This document shows, in pieces, positions 43,157 to 51,360 of a DNA stretch of 64,000 nt. Position 1 is the stretch's first letter. Each line of letters opens with the position of its first letter. Source of the stretch: Oceanimonas marisflavi (GTDB lineage: Bacteria; Pseudomonadota; Gammaproteobacteria; Enterobacterales; Aeromonadaceae); contig NZ_QAGM01000003.1 in NCBI RefSeq assembly GCF_003049725.1, positions 117,803 through 181,802 of the forward strand, in the 5' to 3' direction. Position numbers and translations under genes: made by a program. The notes beneath the pieces are model-generated. The model worked only from the letters and a program-made list of their open reading frames with translations. It did no database searches and had not been told where the DNA came from.

Positions 43157-43758
43157 TTTACCTCACCCCTGCCCGAGTCCAGCAACCACTGACTCAGCGC
43201 CAGCACCAGCCGGTCGGCAGCCCGGCCCATCGCCATCACCACGGTATCGGCATTCAGGTTTTCAACAGGCTCACGCTGCTCAAAGCGCCGGCTGGCCACC
43301 AGATGACGGTCACTGGTGCGCAACAGCTGGGCATCAAAGCGGATCACCGCCTGCTGCCGGCCTGCACCAAGGTCCACTTCAAAGGCCCGCAGGGTGCCGC
43401 TCAGCTCCCACTCAGCCGCAATCCCTTCCTCTTCACGGCTCAGGCCACCCTGGTGCCCGTTCTGCCACAGGGCGTCCAGCAGCCAGTCCTGCCACAGCAC
43501 CGGCAACGGCGCAGCCCAGCGAACACCGCCATAGGCCTGATAGGACTGTTGCCCGGTCAACACCAGCAAGCGGTTGCCGTTCAGCACACCGGTCGCCTGA
43601 GGGCGGGCCAGACGCAGCCCGTTGAGCAGAACCTCATTGTCACCGCCTGCCAGGGTCGCCGGGGGCAGGCGATAGAGGCTAACCGGCTCGGCCGGCGGCA
43701 GTACCGAGCAGCCCGCCCCCCCCAGTAACCACATCAACACCAACAGACCTCTGTTCAC
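43153..43758 (-). CDS. PqiC-like lipoprotein, ABC transport auxiliary component
   Basis: Outer-membrane-type lipoprotein of 201 residues. The signal ends in a lipobox (LLGGAGC, Cys17). The mature part starts SVLPPAEPVSLYRLPP, typical of the DUF330/PqiC family that accompanies MCE transporters. It overlaps the MCE gene and the cyclase gene by 4 bases each. It probably docks the MCE protein at the outer membrane, by analogy with PqiC. Confidence 0.87.
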   Translation of the reverse strand: MNRGLLVLMWLLGGAGCSVLPPAEPVSLYRLPPATLAGGDNEVLLNGLRLARPQATGVLNGNRLLVLTGQQSYQAYGGVRWAAPLPVLWQDWLLDALWQNGHQGGLSREEEGIAAEWELSGTLRAFEVDLGAGRQQAVIRFDAQLLRTSDRHLVASRRFEQREPVENLNADTVVMAMGRAADRLVLALSQWLLDSGRGEVK

Positions 43759-44672
43759 GGCTTGAATTCCTCCATCGCATCACGCTCCAGCAAGGTGCCG
43801 GCGGGATCCTGCTCCAGTTGCCGGGCAATATCACCCAGGGATCTCAGGGTACGGCGCAACTCCCGCAGCGCCGGCTCCAGACCGGCCAGCCCCTGAACGC
43901 CGGCCTCCAGTGCCGGCTGCTGTTGCACCAGCAGACGATCCAAGCGCCGGGTTAGCTGCCGCAGGCTGGCAGCGGTGGCGGCGGCATCGGCCAGCAGTGG
44001 CTCGCCATGCCTTGCCAGCTGCCGATCCAGCCGGACCAGCATGGCATCGAGCCGGGCGGCGGCCGTATTCAGTGACGCCACACCGTCACTCAGGTTTCCC
44101 TGCTGCTGAGCCAGCGCGGCAGTGACCGTATCGAGACTGGCCAGAATATGGCCCACATGAGCCGCATTTTGCGGGGTCAGTACACGGTTGGCATTGTCGA
44201 GCAGGGAATTCAGGCTCACCATCAGCTCCTCACTGCTGCCCCGCAGCCGGCTGAGCGGCGAGGGCTCGGCCCGAATCACCGGAATGTTATCGCTGCCGTC
44301 AGCCAGCAGCGCACTGCCGGGAGAACCGTGGCTGAGGGCAATATTGGCGGCCCCGGTAATGTTGGCCAGCGCCAGCCGGGCCTGAGTGTCGGCTTTGACC
44401 GGAGCATCGGCGGCAATGCGTACCCGAGCCCGTACCTGGCGAGGATCCTGCGGATTCAGGGTCAGGCTTTCCACCTCGCCCACCCGAATGCCGCTGTATT
44501 GCACCGCGCTGCCCACCGACAGTCCGGATACCGGCTCGCTGAACACAATATCGTAGCGGCGCAGCTCGCGGTCGTCGCCGGCCTTCGCCAGCCAGAGCGC
44601 AAAACCCAGGGCGGCGGCCGCCACCAGCAGGGTAAAGAAGCCAATCAGCACATGATGAGCCCGGGTTTCCAT
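43755..44672 (-). CDS. MCE (MlaD-family) lipid transport protein
   Basis: A 305-residue protein with an N-terminal membrane anchor (about 9-29). One MCE domain follows (YDIVFSEPVSGLSVGSAVQYSGIRVGEVESLTL, about 38-115), then a long helical, coiled-coil-like tail rich in Leu, Arg and Gln (about 160-295). It is longer than MlaD in the mla operon of this window and resembles single-MCE proteins whose tails can form periplasmic tunnels. It follows the ATPase gene by 3 bases and overlaps the lipoprotein gene. Confidence 0.9.
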   Translation of the reverse strand: METRAHHVLIGFFTLLVAAAALGFALWLAKAGDDRELRRYDIVFSEPVSGLSVGSAVQYSGIRVGEVESLTLNPQDPRQVRARVRIAADAPVKADTQARLALANITGAANIALSHGSPGSALLADGSDNIPVIRAEPSPLSRLRGSSEELMVSLNSLLDNANRVLTPQNAAHVGHILASLDTVTAALAQQQGNLSDGVASLNTAAARLDAMLVRLDRQLARHGEPLLADAAATAASLRQLTRRLDRLLVQQQPALEAGVQGLAGLEPALRELRRTLRSLGDIARQLEQDPAGTLLERDAMEEFKP

Positions 44673-44675
44673 GTC

Positions 44676-45455
44676 TTACTCCTTGTTGCCTTGCGCAGCG
44701 TGCCGGGCCGCCCTGCCCCGCGGACCGTGAAAATAATCCCGAACCCAGGCATCGTCGGTAGCCGCCACTTCATCGAGTGTGCCCACTGCCTGTACCCGCT
44801 TTTGCCCCAGCACCGCCACTCTGTCACAGCAGGCATACAGGGTATCCAGATCGTGAGTGACCAGCACCACCGTCAGCCCAAGAGCCTTGCGCAGGGTCAG
44901 CAGCAGGCGATCAAAGGCCGATGCCGACACCGGATCCAGCCCGGCGGTGGGCTCGTCCAGAAACAGGATCTGCGGATCCAGCGCCAATGCCCGGGCCAGG
45001 GCTGCCCGTTTGACCATGCCACCGGAAAGGTTCGACGGGTAACGTTCACCCGCCACCGCCGGCAGCCCCGCCAGCGCCAGCTTGATCTCGGCCAGCTCAG
45101 CGGCCTGCGTTCCGTTCAGGCCGGCATGCTCCTTCAGCGGCAGGGCAATGTTTTCCAGCACCGTCAGGGAGGAAAACAGGGCCCCGCTCTGAAACAGCAC
45201 CCCCATACGCCGCTCAAGCCGGCTGCGTTGTGCCGCCGGCAGGGTCAGCAGATCCTGCTGCCACAGCCGCACCTCGCCGGCATCAGGCCGGTGCAGGCCG
45301 ATGATGGAGCGCAGCAGCACCGACTTGCCACTGCCGGATCCTCCCACCACCCCAAGAATCTCCCCCTCGAATACATCGAGATCCAGATCCTGATGCACCA
45401 CCTGGGTACCAAAGCAATTAAGCAGGCCCCGCACTCGAATAATGGCCCCGCTCAC
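44676..45455 (-). CDS. MlaF-like ABC transporter ATPase
   Basis: ATP-binding subunit of the second MCE transporter, 259 residues. Walker A is GGSGSGKSVLL, the signature LSGGMVKRAALARALALDP, Walker B ILFLDEPTAGLDP and the switch VTHDLDTL. The phrase [24 protein letters not shown] matches the MlaF group closely. It overlaps the permease gene by 4 bases. Confidence 0.93.
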   Translation of the reverse strand: MSGAIIRVRGLLNCFGTQVVHQDLDLDVFEGEILGVVGGSGSGKSVLLRSIIGLHRPDAGEVRLWQQDLLTLPAAQRSRLERRMGVLFQSGALFSSLTVLENIALPLKEHAGLNGTQAAELAEIKLALAGLPAVAGERYPSNLSGGMVKRAALARALALDPQILFLDEPTAGLDPVSASAFDRLLLTLRKALGLTVVLVTHDLDTLYACCDRVAVLGQKRVQAVGTLDEVAATDDAWVRDYFHGPRGRAARHAAQGNKE

Positions 45456-46561
45456 CAGCCCATCTCCATCAGAAACAGGGCGGCAATGGCATCAAGCAGG
45501 ATCACCACAAAGATCGACTGCACCACGCTGGAAGTGGTGTGCTCTCCCACCGACCGGGCGCTGCCCGAGACCTTGAAGCCTTCCAGACAGCCGATCAGTG
45601 CAATCAGCAGCGCAAACAGCGGCGCCTTGCCCAGCCCTATCAAGAGGTGGCGCACCGGTACCTCCTGCACAATGGCCAGATATTGCGCCGGCGATATGTC
45701 CAGCGACAGCAGGCCCACCACGGCCCCGCCCAGCAGGCCGCTGAGCATGGCGATAAAGGTCAGCAGCGGCAGGGTCAGCAACAGCGCCAGTACGCGGGGC
45801 AGTACCAGCAGGGCAATGGGATCCAGCCCCTGGGCGCGTAGGGCATCCAGCTCCTGATTGACTTTCATCGAGCCCAGCTGGGCGGTAAAGGCGCTGGCGG
45901 TGCGCCCGGCCAGCAGAATGGCGGTCAGCAGCACCCCGAATTCGCGTAGAAAGCTGTAGGCCACCAGATCCACCGTATAAATGGTGGCGCCGAAATTGGC
46001 CAGCACGGTAGCACCGAGAAAGGCCACCACAGCGCCCACCAGAAAGGTGAGCAGGGCCACAATGGGCACGGCATTCAGGCCACACTGGTGCATTTGCACC
46101 ACCAGAGCGGTAATACGCCATTGCCGGGGATGAAACAACAGGCTCAGGCCGGTGCTCAGGGTCAGGCCGGTAAAGCCGAGCAGCATGCGGCCCTGCAGCC
46201 AGGCCGAGAGCACGTATTCACCCAGCCGGGCCAGGCCGTCACTCCAGTGTGCCTTGAGGCTGGAGGAAGATTCTCGTCCATTCATGCCTTCGGCCACCGC
46301 CAGCAACAACGCCAGCTGGCCGTCACCCAGTCCGGAGGCGTTATTCAGCAGCACCAGCAATTGCTCACCCAGGCGCTGCCACAGCAGGCCGGCACCGGCA
46401 GTGTCGAGCCGGTTGAGCTGACTGCCATCCAGCGAACGGATCTCTGGCACCATCAGGGACGCGATGCCGGCATGCAAGCGCGCGTAATGAGCCAGGGTCC
46501 AGTCGCCATAAAGAAGCAGCCGGCCTTCATGCAGACGCCAGCCAGGTTCATTATCACTCAA
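45452..46561 (-). CDS. STAS-MlaE fusion permease
   Basis: Permease of the second MCE transporter, 369 residues. The first ~100 residues form a STAS-like domain (IRSLDGSQLNRLDTAGAGLLWQRL), the function supplied by separate MlaB in the mla operon. The remainder is a YrbE/MlaE permease (TFLVGAVVAFLGATVLANFG, LLTAILLAGRTASAFTAQLGSM). The fusion explains why this operon has no stand-alone mlaB. Its ATG overlaps the ClC stop by 4 bases. Confidence 0.93.
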   Translation of the reverse strand: MSDNEPGWRLHEGRLLLYGDWTLAHYARLHAGIASLMVPEIRSLDGSQLNRLDTAGAGLLWQRLGEQLLVLLNNASGLGDGQLALLLAVAEGMNGRESSSSLKAHWSDGLARLGEYVLSAWLQGRMLLGFTGLTLSTGLSLLFHPRQWRITALVVQMHQCGLNAVPIVALLTFLVGAVVAFLGATVLANFGATIYTVDLVAYSFLREFGVLLTAILLAGRTASAFTAQLGSMKVNQELDALRAQGLDPIALLVLPRVLALLLTLPLLTFIAMLSGLLGGAVVGLLSLDISPAQYLAIVQEVPVRHLLIGLGKAPLFALLIALIGCLEGFKVSGSARSVGEHTTSSVVQSIFVVILLDAIAALFLMEMGW

Positions 46562-48216
46562 TACAGGCCTCCTTCTTCGGTGAGCATGCGCACCAGCCGG
46601 CCCCGGGTCACCAGCCCACGCCCCCGGCGCACCGGCACCAAAAAGCCGGCTCCGGCCTCACCCTGCAGGGTACGCAGCGCCTGCAGCAGCGACATGTCCC
46701 GTTCCAGCAGCTGCAGGCGGCGGGCGGGCGTCAGCAAGGCTTCGAGTGCTTCCGGGGCCACTTCATCCTCAAGCTGGGCCGGTTTGAGCAGGTAATATTC
46801 CTTATCTCGTCTCACTATCAGCGCAGAGGCGTCGGTGCGCGGCAAGGCTCCCTCGCCATTCCACTCCACCAGACTCATATCAGCCAGCTCCGACAAATAA
46901 CGCTGAGCCAGAGCTGTCTGCAATGGATGGGTCTGCAACTCCTGACCACGCACGCGCAGCTGAGTAATCACCAGTGAAGGCAGATGAAAACCGTGCTGAC
47001 ACAAGAGGTTGGCCCCCAGCACCACCACCATGGCCGGCAGCATGGCCTCGGCGCTGAGGGACAGTTCCAGCACGGTGGCAATGGCCGCCAGCGGCGCATG
47101 CAGCACGGCGCTCATCATGGCCGCCATGCCCAGCAGGGCATACAGGGCCGGATCGGACGTGCCGGGAATGAGCGCACCGGCCACACCACCGGCACACACC
47201 CCCAGCATCAGGGTCGGCGCAATCTGGCCACCGGGCACACCCAGACCAATGGCCGCTGCCGTGGCCAGCAGTTTGGCCCCCAGTATGCCCAGCAGCAGCA
47301 GCCAGGGCAGTTCCTCTCGCAGGGTCATGTTGATGGTGTCGTAACCGGAACCAAGGATCTGCGGCACCCCCAGCGCCAGCACGCCGGTAAGCGCCCCGGC
47401 CAGCAGCAGCCGCAGGGCACGGTCTCTGACCGGCAACCGCACAAATACCAGCACCAGCCGCTGAAACAGCGCCGCCAGCAGGCCTATGGCCAGGCCGGTC
47501 AGCAACAGGCCGGGAATGTCCTGATAGGACGCCAGCGACAGACTGACCGGTGCCAGCACCGCATGCTCACCCAGCAGGGCAGCGCTGAGGGCCGAAGCGG
47601 TAATGGCGGCGGCGATAATGGGGGCAAAGCCCAGCAGGCTGTACTCCATCAGCACCACTTCCATGGCGAACAGCACCCCCGCCAGGGGCGTGTTAAAGGC
47701 CGCCGAAATCGCCGCCGCCGTGCCGCAGCCCAGCAACAGCCGCAGCTGGCTGGGCGGTCGCCCGCTGAGCTGGCCAATCTGGCTGGCAATGCCCGCCCCC
47801 AGATGCACAGTGGGCCCTTCACGCCCCACACTGTGCCCCGAGCCCAGGGCGATCAGCGCCGCCACAAACTGAAAGCCGATGGTGGCTGCCGGTATCCTGC
47901 CCTGGCCAAACTGAAGCCGCTCCAGCACATAGGCCAGCCCCACCGACTGGCTCGCCGGCGGCGTCAGCCGGTAAAGCAGGATCAGCAGCAGACTGCCGGC
48001 CAGGGGCAATCCCAGCTGCCAGTACCAGGCCAGCGATTCAAAGTCTTCGAGGTTTTTTCCGTTCAATCCGCCCAGCATGGCGTTAAGCAAAAACAGAAAA
48101 CTCGTCATCACCAGGCTGGCGGCAACGCCTGTCAGCACGCCCAGCAGCACCAGTGGCAGCAGGCTGCCGGGGCGGCGTGAAAACAGGCGCTGGAGCAGGT
48201 TGTCCGTCTGCTTCAT
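46558..48216 (-). CDS. ClC-family chloride channel/transporter with C-terminal CBS region
   Basis: A 552-residue ClC protein with the selectivity motif GREGPTVHLGAG, in which Glu133 is the gating glutamate, and the GGQIAPTLMLG motif. The internal proton-path glutamate of ClC-ec1 (Glu203) appears replaced by Val187 (LFAMEVVLM), and the first GSGIP-like motif is poorly conserved (SQSVGLAYV). It may thus be a channel or an unusual exchanger. From about residue 430 a cytoplasmic region contains CBS-like sequence (SLLQALRTLQGEAGAGFLVPV). It is the first gene of the six-gene operon. Confidence 0.9.
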   Translation of the reverse strand: MKQTDNLLQRLFSRRPGSLLPLVLLGVLTGVAASLVMTSFLFLLNAMLGGLNGKNLEDFESLAWYWQLGLPLAGSLLLILLYRLTPPASQSVGLAYVLERLQFGQGRIPAATIGFQFVAALIALGSGHSVGREGPTVHLGAGIASQIGQLSGRPPSQLRLLLGCGTAAAISAAFNTPLAGVLFAMEVVLMEYSLLGFAPIIAAAITASALSAALLGEHAVLAPVSLSLASYQDIPGLLLTGLAIGLLAALFQRLVLVFVRLPVRDRALRLLLAGALTGVLALGVPQILGSGYDTINMTLREELPWLLLLGILGAKLLATAAAIGLGVPGGQIAPTLMLGVCAGGVAGALIPGTSDPALYALLGMAAMMSAVLHAPLAAIATVLELSLSAEAMLPAMVVVLGANLLCQHGFHLPSLVITQLRVRGQELQTHPLQTALAQRYLSELADMSLVEWNGEGALPRTDASALIVRRDKEYYLLKPAQLEDEVAPEALEALLTPARRLQLLERDMSLLQALRTLQGEAGAGFLVPVRRGRGLVTRGRLVRMLTEEGGLY

Positions 48217-48329
48217 AGACAGGCTCCGAACACATCAGTGATTTTTCATTATCCCCTTCAGCTGCGGTACAAACCACTTTTACAGCAAGTATTTATGTTA
48301 TATTTCACAGACTTTTAGCGGGAGGTATT

Positions 48330-48641
48330 ATGTACAAGCTGGTATTTTTTGTGCCCGAGACCCATGCCGAAACCGTAAAGCAAGCGGTGTTCTCCACCGG
48401 CGCCGGAAAAATCGGCGACTATGAGCAATGCTGCTTTGAAACTCAGGGCCGGGGACAATTCAGGCCGCTGGCCGGCGCCAGTCCCTTTATCGGTGACGCC
48501 GGCGTGCTGGAGCGGGTGGATGAACTGCGTATCGAGCTGGTGTGCGAGGATCACCTGATCCGTGAAGCCGTTGCTGCCCTGCGAGATGCCCACCCCTACG
48601 AAGAGCCTGCCTACGACGTCTGGCCTCTGGCCGGGATCTGA
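48330..48641 (+). CDS. Small NIF3/YqfO-like protein
   Basis: A 103-residue protein that corresponds to the stand-alone CutA-like domain inserted in YqfO/NIF3 proteins (MYKLVFFVPETHAETVKQAVFSTGAGKIGDYEQC, then RDAHPYEEPAYDVWPL). The biochemical role is unknown; a metal-binding or oligomerisation domain is likely by analogy. The ribosome-binding site GGGAGG lies just upstream. It is monocistronic and converges on the gene below with a 1-base gap. Confidence 0.85.
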   Translation: MYKLVFFVPETHAETVKQAVFSTGAGKIGDYEQCCFETQGRGQFRPLAGASPFIGDAGVLERVDELRIELVCEDHLIREAVAALRDAHPYEEPAYDVWPLAGI

Positions 48642-48642
48642 A

Positions 48643-48957
48643 TCAGCGGGTCAAGTCCACTCTGGGCGGCTGCGGCACACAGCGAATACAGGCTGGCGGC
48701 AGGCAGGCCAGTATCTCCTGAGCCAGGCCATAATTCCGCCGCCGCCCTTTCAGCTCAAGCCAGGGGGAATAAAAGGAGTCTATCTCCAGCCGTTCCCGGC
48801 CGTGGCAGCATTCCACCCAAATCCAGTCATCTCCCTGACGGCCGTACTGCAAGTGATCAAAACGCCGCTGCAGCGCCGTCACTATGTGTTCAAAGCAGTG
48901 TGCATCCAGCTCGGCAAAAATCACATATTCTTTCTGATCCATTCCCTCGGCCACCAT
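48643..48957 (-). CDS. Uncharacterised small protein
   Basis: A 104-residue (or 99-residue, from the ATG at 48942) soluble protein that I do not recognise. It is rich in aromatic residues and has several Cys (FDHLQYGRQGDDWIWVECCHGRERLEIDSFYSPWLELKG), with an ACLPPACIRCVP tail. The layout suggests a compact alpha/beta domain. Codon use looks like that of the neighbours. It diverges from ogt by 37 bases and ends 1 base from the NIF3-like gene. No function is assigned. Confidence 0.7.
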   Translation of the reverse strand: MVAEGMDQKEYVIFAELDAHCFEHIVTALQRRFDHLQYGRQGDDWIWVECCHGRERLEIDSFYSPWLELKGRRRNYGLAQEILACLPPACIRCVPQPPRVDLTR

Positions 48958-48994
48958 ATACTAACCACCATAGCCCATTACCCCCGACCGCCCC

Positions 48995-49453
48995 ATGCAT
49001 TGTATTCAGCCCAGCCCCTGCGGCCCCCTGCGCCTTGAGGCAACCGACAACACCATCACCGGCCTGGGTTTTGCGCCCGATACCACGCCAGCCCTGGCGC
49101 CGGCCTCGCCCCTGCTGCGGGAGGCCTGCCGTCAGCTCGATGCCTATTTCGCAGGCAGACTGCACGGCTTCAGTCTCCCCCTGGCCCCACGGGGAACCCC
49201 CTTTCAGCTACAAGTATGGCAGGCCCTGCAACAGATTCCCTGGGGCGAACGATGCAATTATGGCGATATCGCCACCGCCATCGGCAATCCGAATGCGGTG
49301 CGTGCAGTGGGCGCCGCCAACGGCCGTAATCCCATCGCCATCATCATTCCCTGCCACCGGGTGATTGGTGCCGATGGCCGCCTGACCGGCTACGCCGGCG
49401 GGCTGGAGCGCAAGCGGTGGTTGCTGGCCCATGAGGCCTCTGGCCGACATTAA
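48995..49453 (+). CDS. ogt: Methylated-DNA-[protein]-cysteine methyltransferase
   Basis: Suicide repair protein that removes methyl groups from O6-methylguanine and O4-methylthymine. The 152-residue protein has the active-site motif IIPCHRVIG with Cys120, the helix-turn-helix region NPNAVRAVGAANGRNP and the GYAGGLERKRWLLAHE end. There is no Ada activator domain, so it is of the Ogt type. It lies upstream of csrB; the csrB control region starts 12 bases after its stop. Confidence 0.95.
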   Translation: MHCIQPSPCGPLRLEATDNTITGLGFAPDTTPALAPASPLLREACRQLDAYFAGRLHGFSLPLAPRGTPFQLQVWQALQQIPWGERCNYGDIATAIGNPNAVRAVGAANGRNPIAIIIPCHRVIGADGRLTGYAGGLERKRWLLAHEASGRH

Positions 49454-49464
49454 CCCCGGCACCC

Positions 49465-49482
49465 TGTGCGAGATCTCTCAAG
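49465..49482. promoter_or_regulatory. Candidate UvrY/GacA binding palindrome upstream of csrB
   Basis: TGTGCGAGATCTCTCAAG is an imperfect 18-base palindrome (TGTGCGAGA / CTTGAGAGA). It resembles the TGTGAGAGATCTCTTACA-type site that UvrY (GacA) uses far upstream of E. coli csrB. Its centre lies about 170 bases before the predicted csrB start, similar to the distal position known there. Confidence 0.6.
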
Positions 49483-49548
49483 CTGAACGCAGACAATGCG
49501 TTCTCATACATGGGGCTTTATCGCTCAGCATGATTATTTTAGATTTAA

Positions 49549-49561
49549 AATCATAAACTTG
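49549..49561. promoter_or_regulatory. Candidate IHF site in the csrB control region
   Basis: AATCATAAACTTG matches the IHF consensus WATCARNNNNTTR with one mismatch, in an AT-rich stretch between the UvrY-like palindrome and the promoter. IHF assists csrB transcription in E. coli. A weak consensus, so low confidence. Confidence 0.3.
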
Positions 49562-49608
49562 CTGTTTTTTGTTCCATTCTGACACGCAGGACAGCTTAAA
49601 AACCCGCC

Positions 49609-49636
49609 TTGAGAGAGTATGGTCCCGGGTTATTAT
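49609..49636 (+). promoter_or_regulatory. Predicted csrB promoter
   Basis: TTGAGA (49609-49614) and TATTAT (49631-49636) are separated by 16 bases. The transcript would start near G49644, just before the first GGA-containing segment. Confidence 0.55.
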
Positions 49637-49643
49637 CTTTCCC

Positions 49644-49918
49644 GCTAGGACGCAGTAAGGCCGGTCAGGAAGGCAGGCCTGCCAGGAATGGCAAACGGAC
49701 ACCGCGGGGAAGGCGGCAAGGACACCTTCAGGACTGAAGATGTGAAGCGGATCAGGATGATGCGCGGTCAGGAACGACCAGGACACCCCGATGGATCGGG
49801 AAGAGGAACATTTCACGGAGTGAAATACAGTCAGGGATATGGCAGGGAGCCATGAGGTTCACGGAATCGAGCCGTCAGGACGACCGAAAAAGGGGCAACA
49901 GCAATGTTGCCCCTTTTT
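49644..49918 (+). ncRNA. csrB: CsrB-family regulatory sRNA
   Basis: A non-coding stretch of about 275 bases with roughly 20 GGA triplets between 49648 and 49880, many as AGGA or CAGGA in predicted loops (CAGGAAGG, CAGGAATGG, CAAGGACACC, CAGGATGATG, CAGGAACGACCAGGACACC, ACGGAGT, CGTCAGGACG). CsrB-type RNAs carry such motifs to sequester the translational regulator CsrA. A perfect terminator closes the transcript, a promoter fits at 49609-49636, and a UvrY-like palindrome lies upstream. E. coli CsrB is longer (369 nt). CsrD, its decay factor, is encoded at 33629-35542. The 5' end is inferred from the promoter. Confidence 0.9.
49887..49918 (+). terminator. Terminator of csrB (probably bidirectional)
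   Basis: AAAAAGGGGCAACA / TGTTGCCCCTTTTT is a perfect 14-bp stem with a GCAA loop. Its T-run ends csrB on the plus strand; the A-run on the other side can serve the carboxypeptidase gene that ends 19 bases away on the minus strand. Confidence 0.92.
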
Positions 49919-49936
49919 CGTATTGGCCTATTTCCG

Positions 49937-51160
49937 TTACAGCCGGACCACCAGACAGTCCATTCCCTGACGGGACAGGTGCTGACAGGCATTTTGGGCC
50001 TGTTGCTTTTCAAACCCAATCAGCCGCGCACGAAACAGCTTGCGATTGCTGATTTCCACCTCGGTTACCGCCGCTCTGGCCTGCGCCAGATTTCCCAGCC
50101 GGCGAGCGGCATCAGACGCTCTGCTCTGGGCCTGCTCCGGCATTCGGAATGAGCCAATCTGCACCGCCCAGCCCAGGCTGTCATCTGTCATGGTCTGTGC
50201 CGTGGGCAAGGTTCTGGCCACCGGCGACAGCCGGACCGGCGCTTGCGCCTGGGAGCTCTGTTTTATCGCCTGCCGAACAGCAAGCGTGCTGACTTCGGTG
50301 GGAGTCGCAGTGGCCGTCATGCCGGCAGAAGCCCGGGCAACCTGAGTTGCCCGGCCTATGCTGCGGTCAATCAGCGAGGCCATTTGCTGATCCCGGGACT
50401 GAGCGGTCTTGCCCCCCATCACCACCGCTACCACCCGGCGATCATCCCGCAGGGCCGAGGTGGCCACGTTAAAGCCCGAAGCGCGAATATAGCCGGTTTT
50501 CATGCCATCCACCCCCGGCAGGTTCTGCACCATGCGGTTATGGCTGTGATAGGTTCGCCCCTTGTAGGTAAATGACGGCGTGGAGAAATAATGATAGTAG
50601 GCCGGGTAGTCCTTCATCAGCCGTAACGACAGGGTGGCCAGATCCCGGGCGGTGGCAATCTGCTGACTGTCGGGCAGGCCGGAGGCGTTGCGAAAGGTAG
50701 TGTTGTACATTTTCAGCTCCCGGGCCTTGGCGGTCATGCGTCGGGCAAAGCCACTTTCGCTGCCGGCCAGGGCCTCGGCCACCACCACCGCCACATCGTT
50801 GGCGGAACGCACAATCAGTGCCGGTATGGCGTCCCGCACCCGCAAGGTGTCTCCCTTTTTCAACGAGATATTGGTCTGGGGCATGGAGGCGGCGTGGGCC
50901 GACACCGGCATGGCGGTATTCAGGTTCATGCGTCCCTGCTCCATGGCCTCAAACAGCAGATAGAGGGTCATCATCTTGGTCAGGGACGCCGGATACCGGC
51001 TGGCATCGGCATTGGCCGCATGGAGCACGGTGCCGTTTTCCGCATCGATCACAATGGCCGCATAACGTGGATTGGCCTGCGCCTGTCCGGCCAGCGTAAC
51101 CAACAACAGCAACCCAAACAGGTGAGCAATGGCTTTCCCCGGGCGGAATACAGCAAACAT
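49937..51160 (-). CDS. D-alanyl-D-alanine carboxypeptidase with SPOR domain
   Basis: Peptidase S11 (PBP5-like) of 407 residues that trims the terminal D-Ala of peptidoglycan stem peptides. A signal peptide (LFGLLLLVTLAGQAQA) is followed by the catalytic SxxK SLTK (59-62), SAN (119-121) and KTG (221-223). The C-terminal ~80 residues form a SPOR domain (WAVQIGSFRMPEQAQSRASDAARRL ... LFRARLIGF), which binds denuded glycan at division sites. The usual PBP5 C-terminal membrane anchor is absent. This S11-SPOR design is better known from alphaproteobacteria. Confidence 0.92.
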   Translation of the reverse strand: MFAVFRPGKAIAHLFGLLLLVTLAGQAQANPRYAAIVIDAENGTVLHAANADASRYPASLTKMMTLYLLFEAMEQGRMNLNTAMPVSAHAASMPQTNISLKKGDTLRVRDAIPALIVRSANDVAVVVAEALAGSESGFARRMTAKARELKMYNTTFRNASGLPDSQQIATARDLATLSLRLMKDYPAYYHYFSTPSFTYKGRTYHSHNRMVQNLPGVDGMKTGYIRASGFNVATSALRDDRRVVAVVMGGKTAQSRDQQMASLIDRSIGRATQVARASAGMTATATPTEVSTLAVRQAIKQSSQAQAPVRLSPVARTLPTAQTMTDDSLGWAVQIGSFRMPEQAQSRASDAARRLGNLAQARAAVTEVEISNRKLFRARLIGFEKQQAQNACQHLSRQGMDCLVVRL

Positions 51161-51360
51161 GGGATCCTCCTCCCACTGTTGAACGAAAACCGGCAGAAGC
51201 TACGCCAAGGCGCGAAGCCTGTCCAGTCCCACCTTGACGCTCAGGCGACAGGACGACACGCGGAGGAGCCAAGCTGGCTGCGATAACATTAAATCCTTTT
51301 ATATAATCAAGCATATATGCCTTGAGCCCGAGGCAGAACAAAAGGACAAAAATTTTTATG

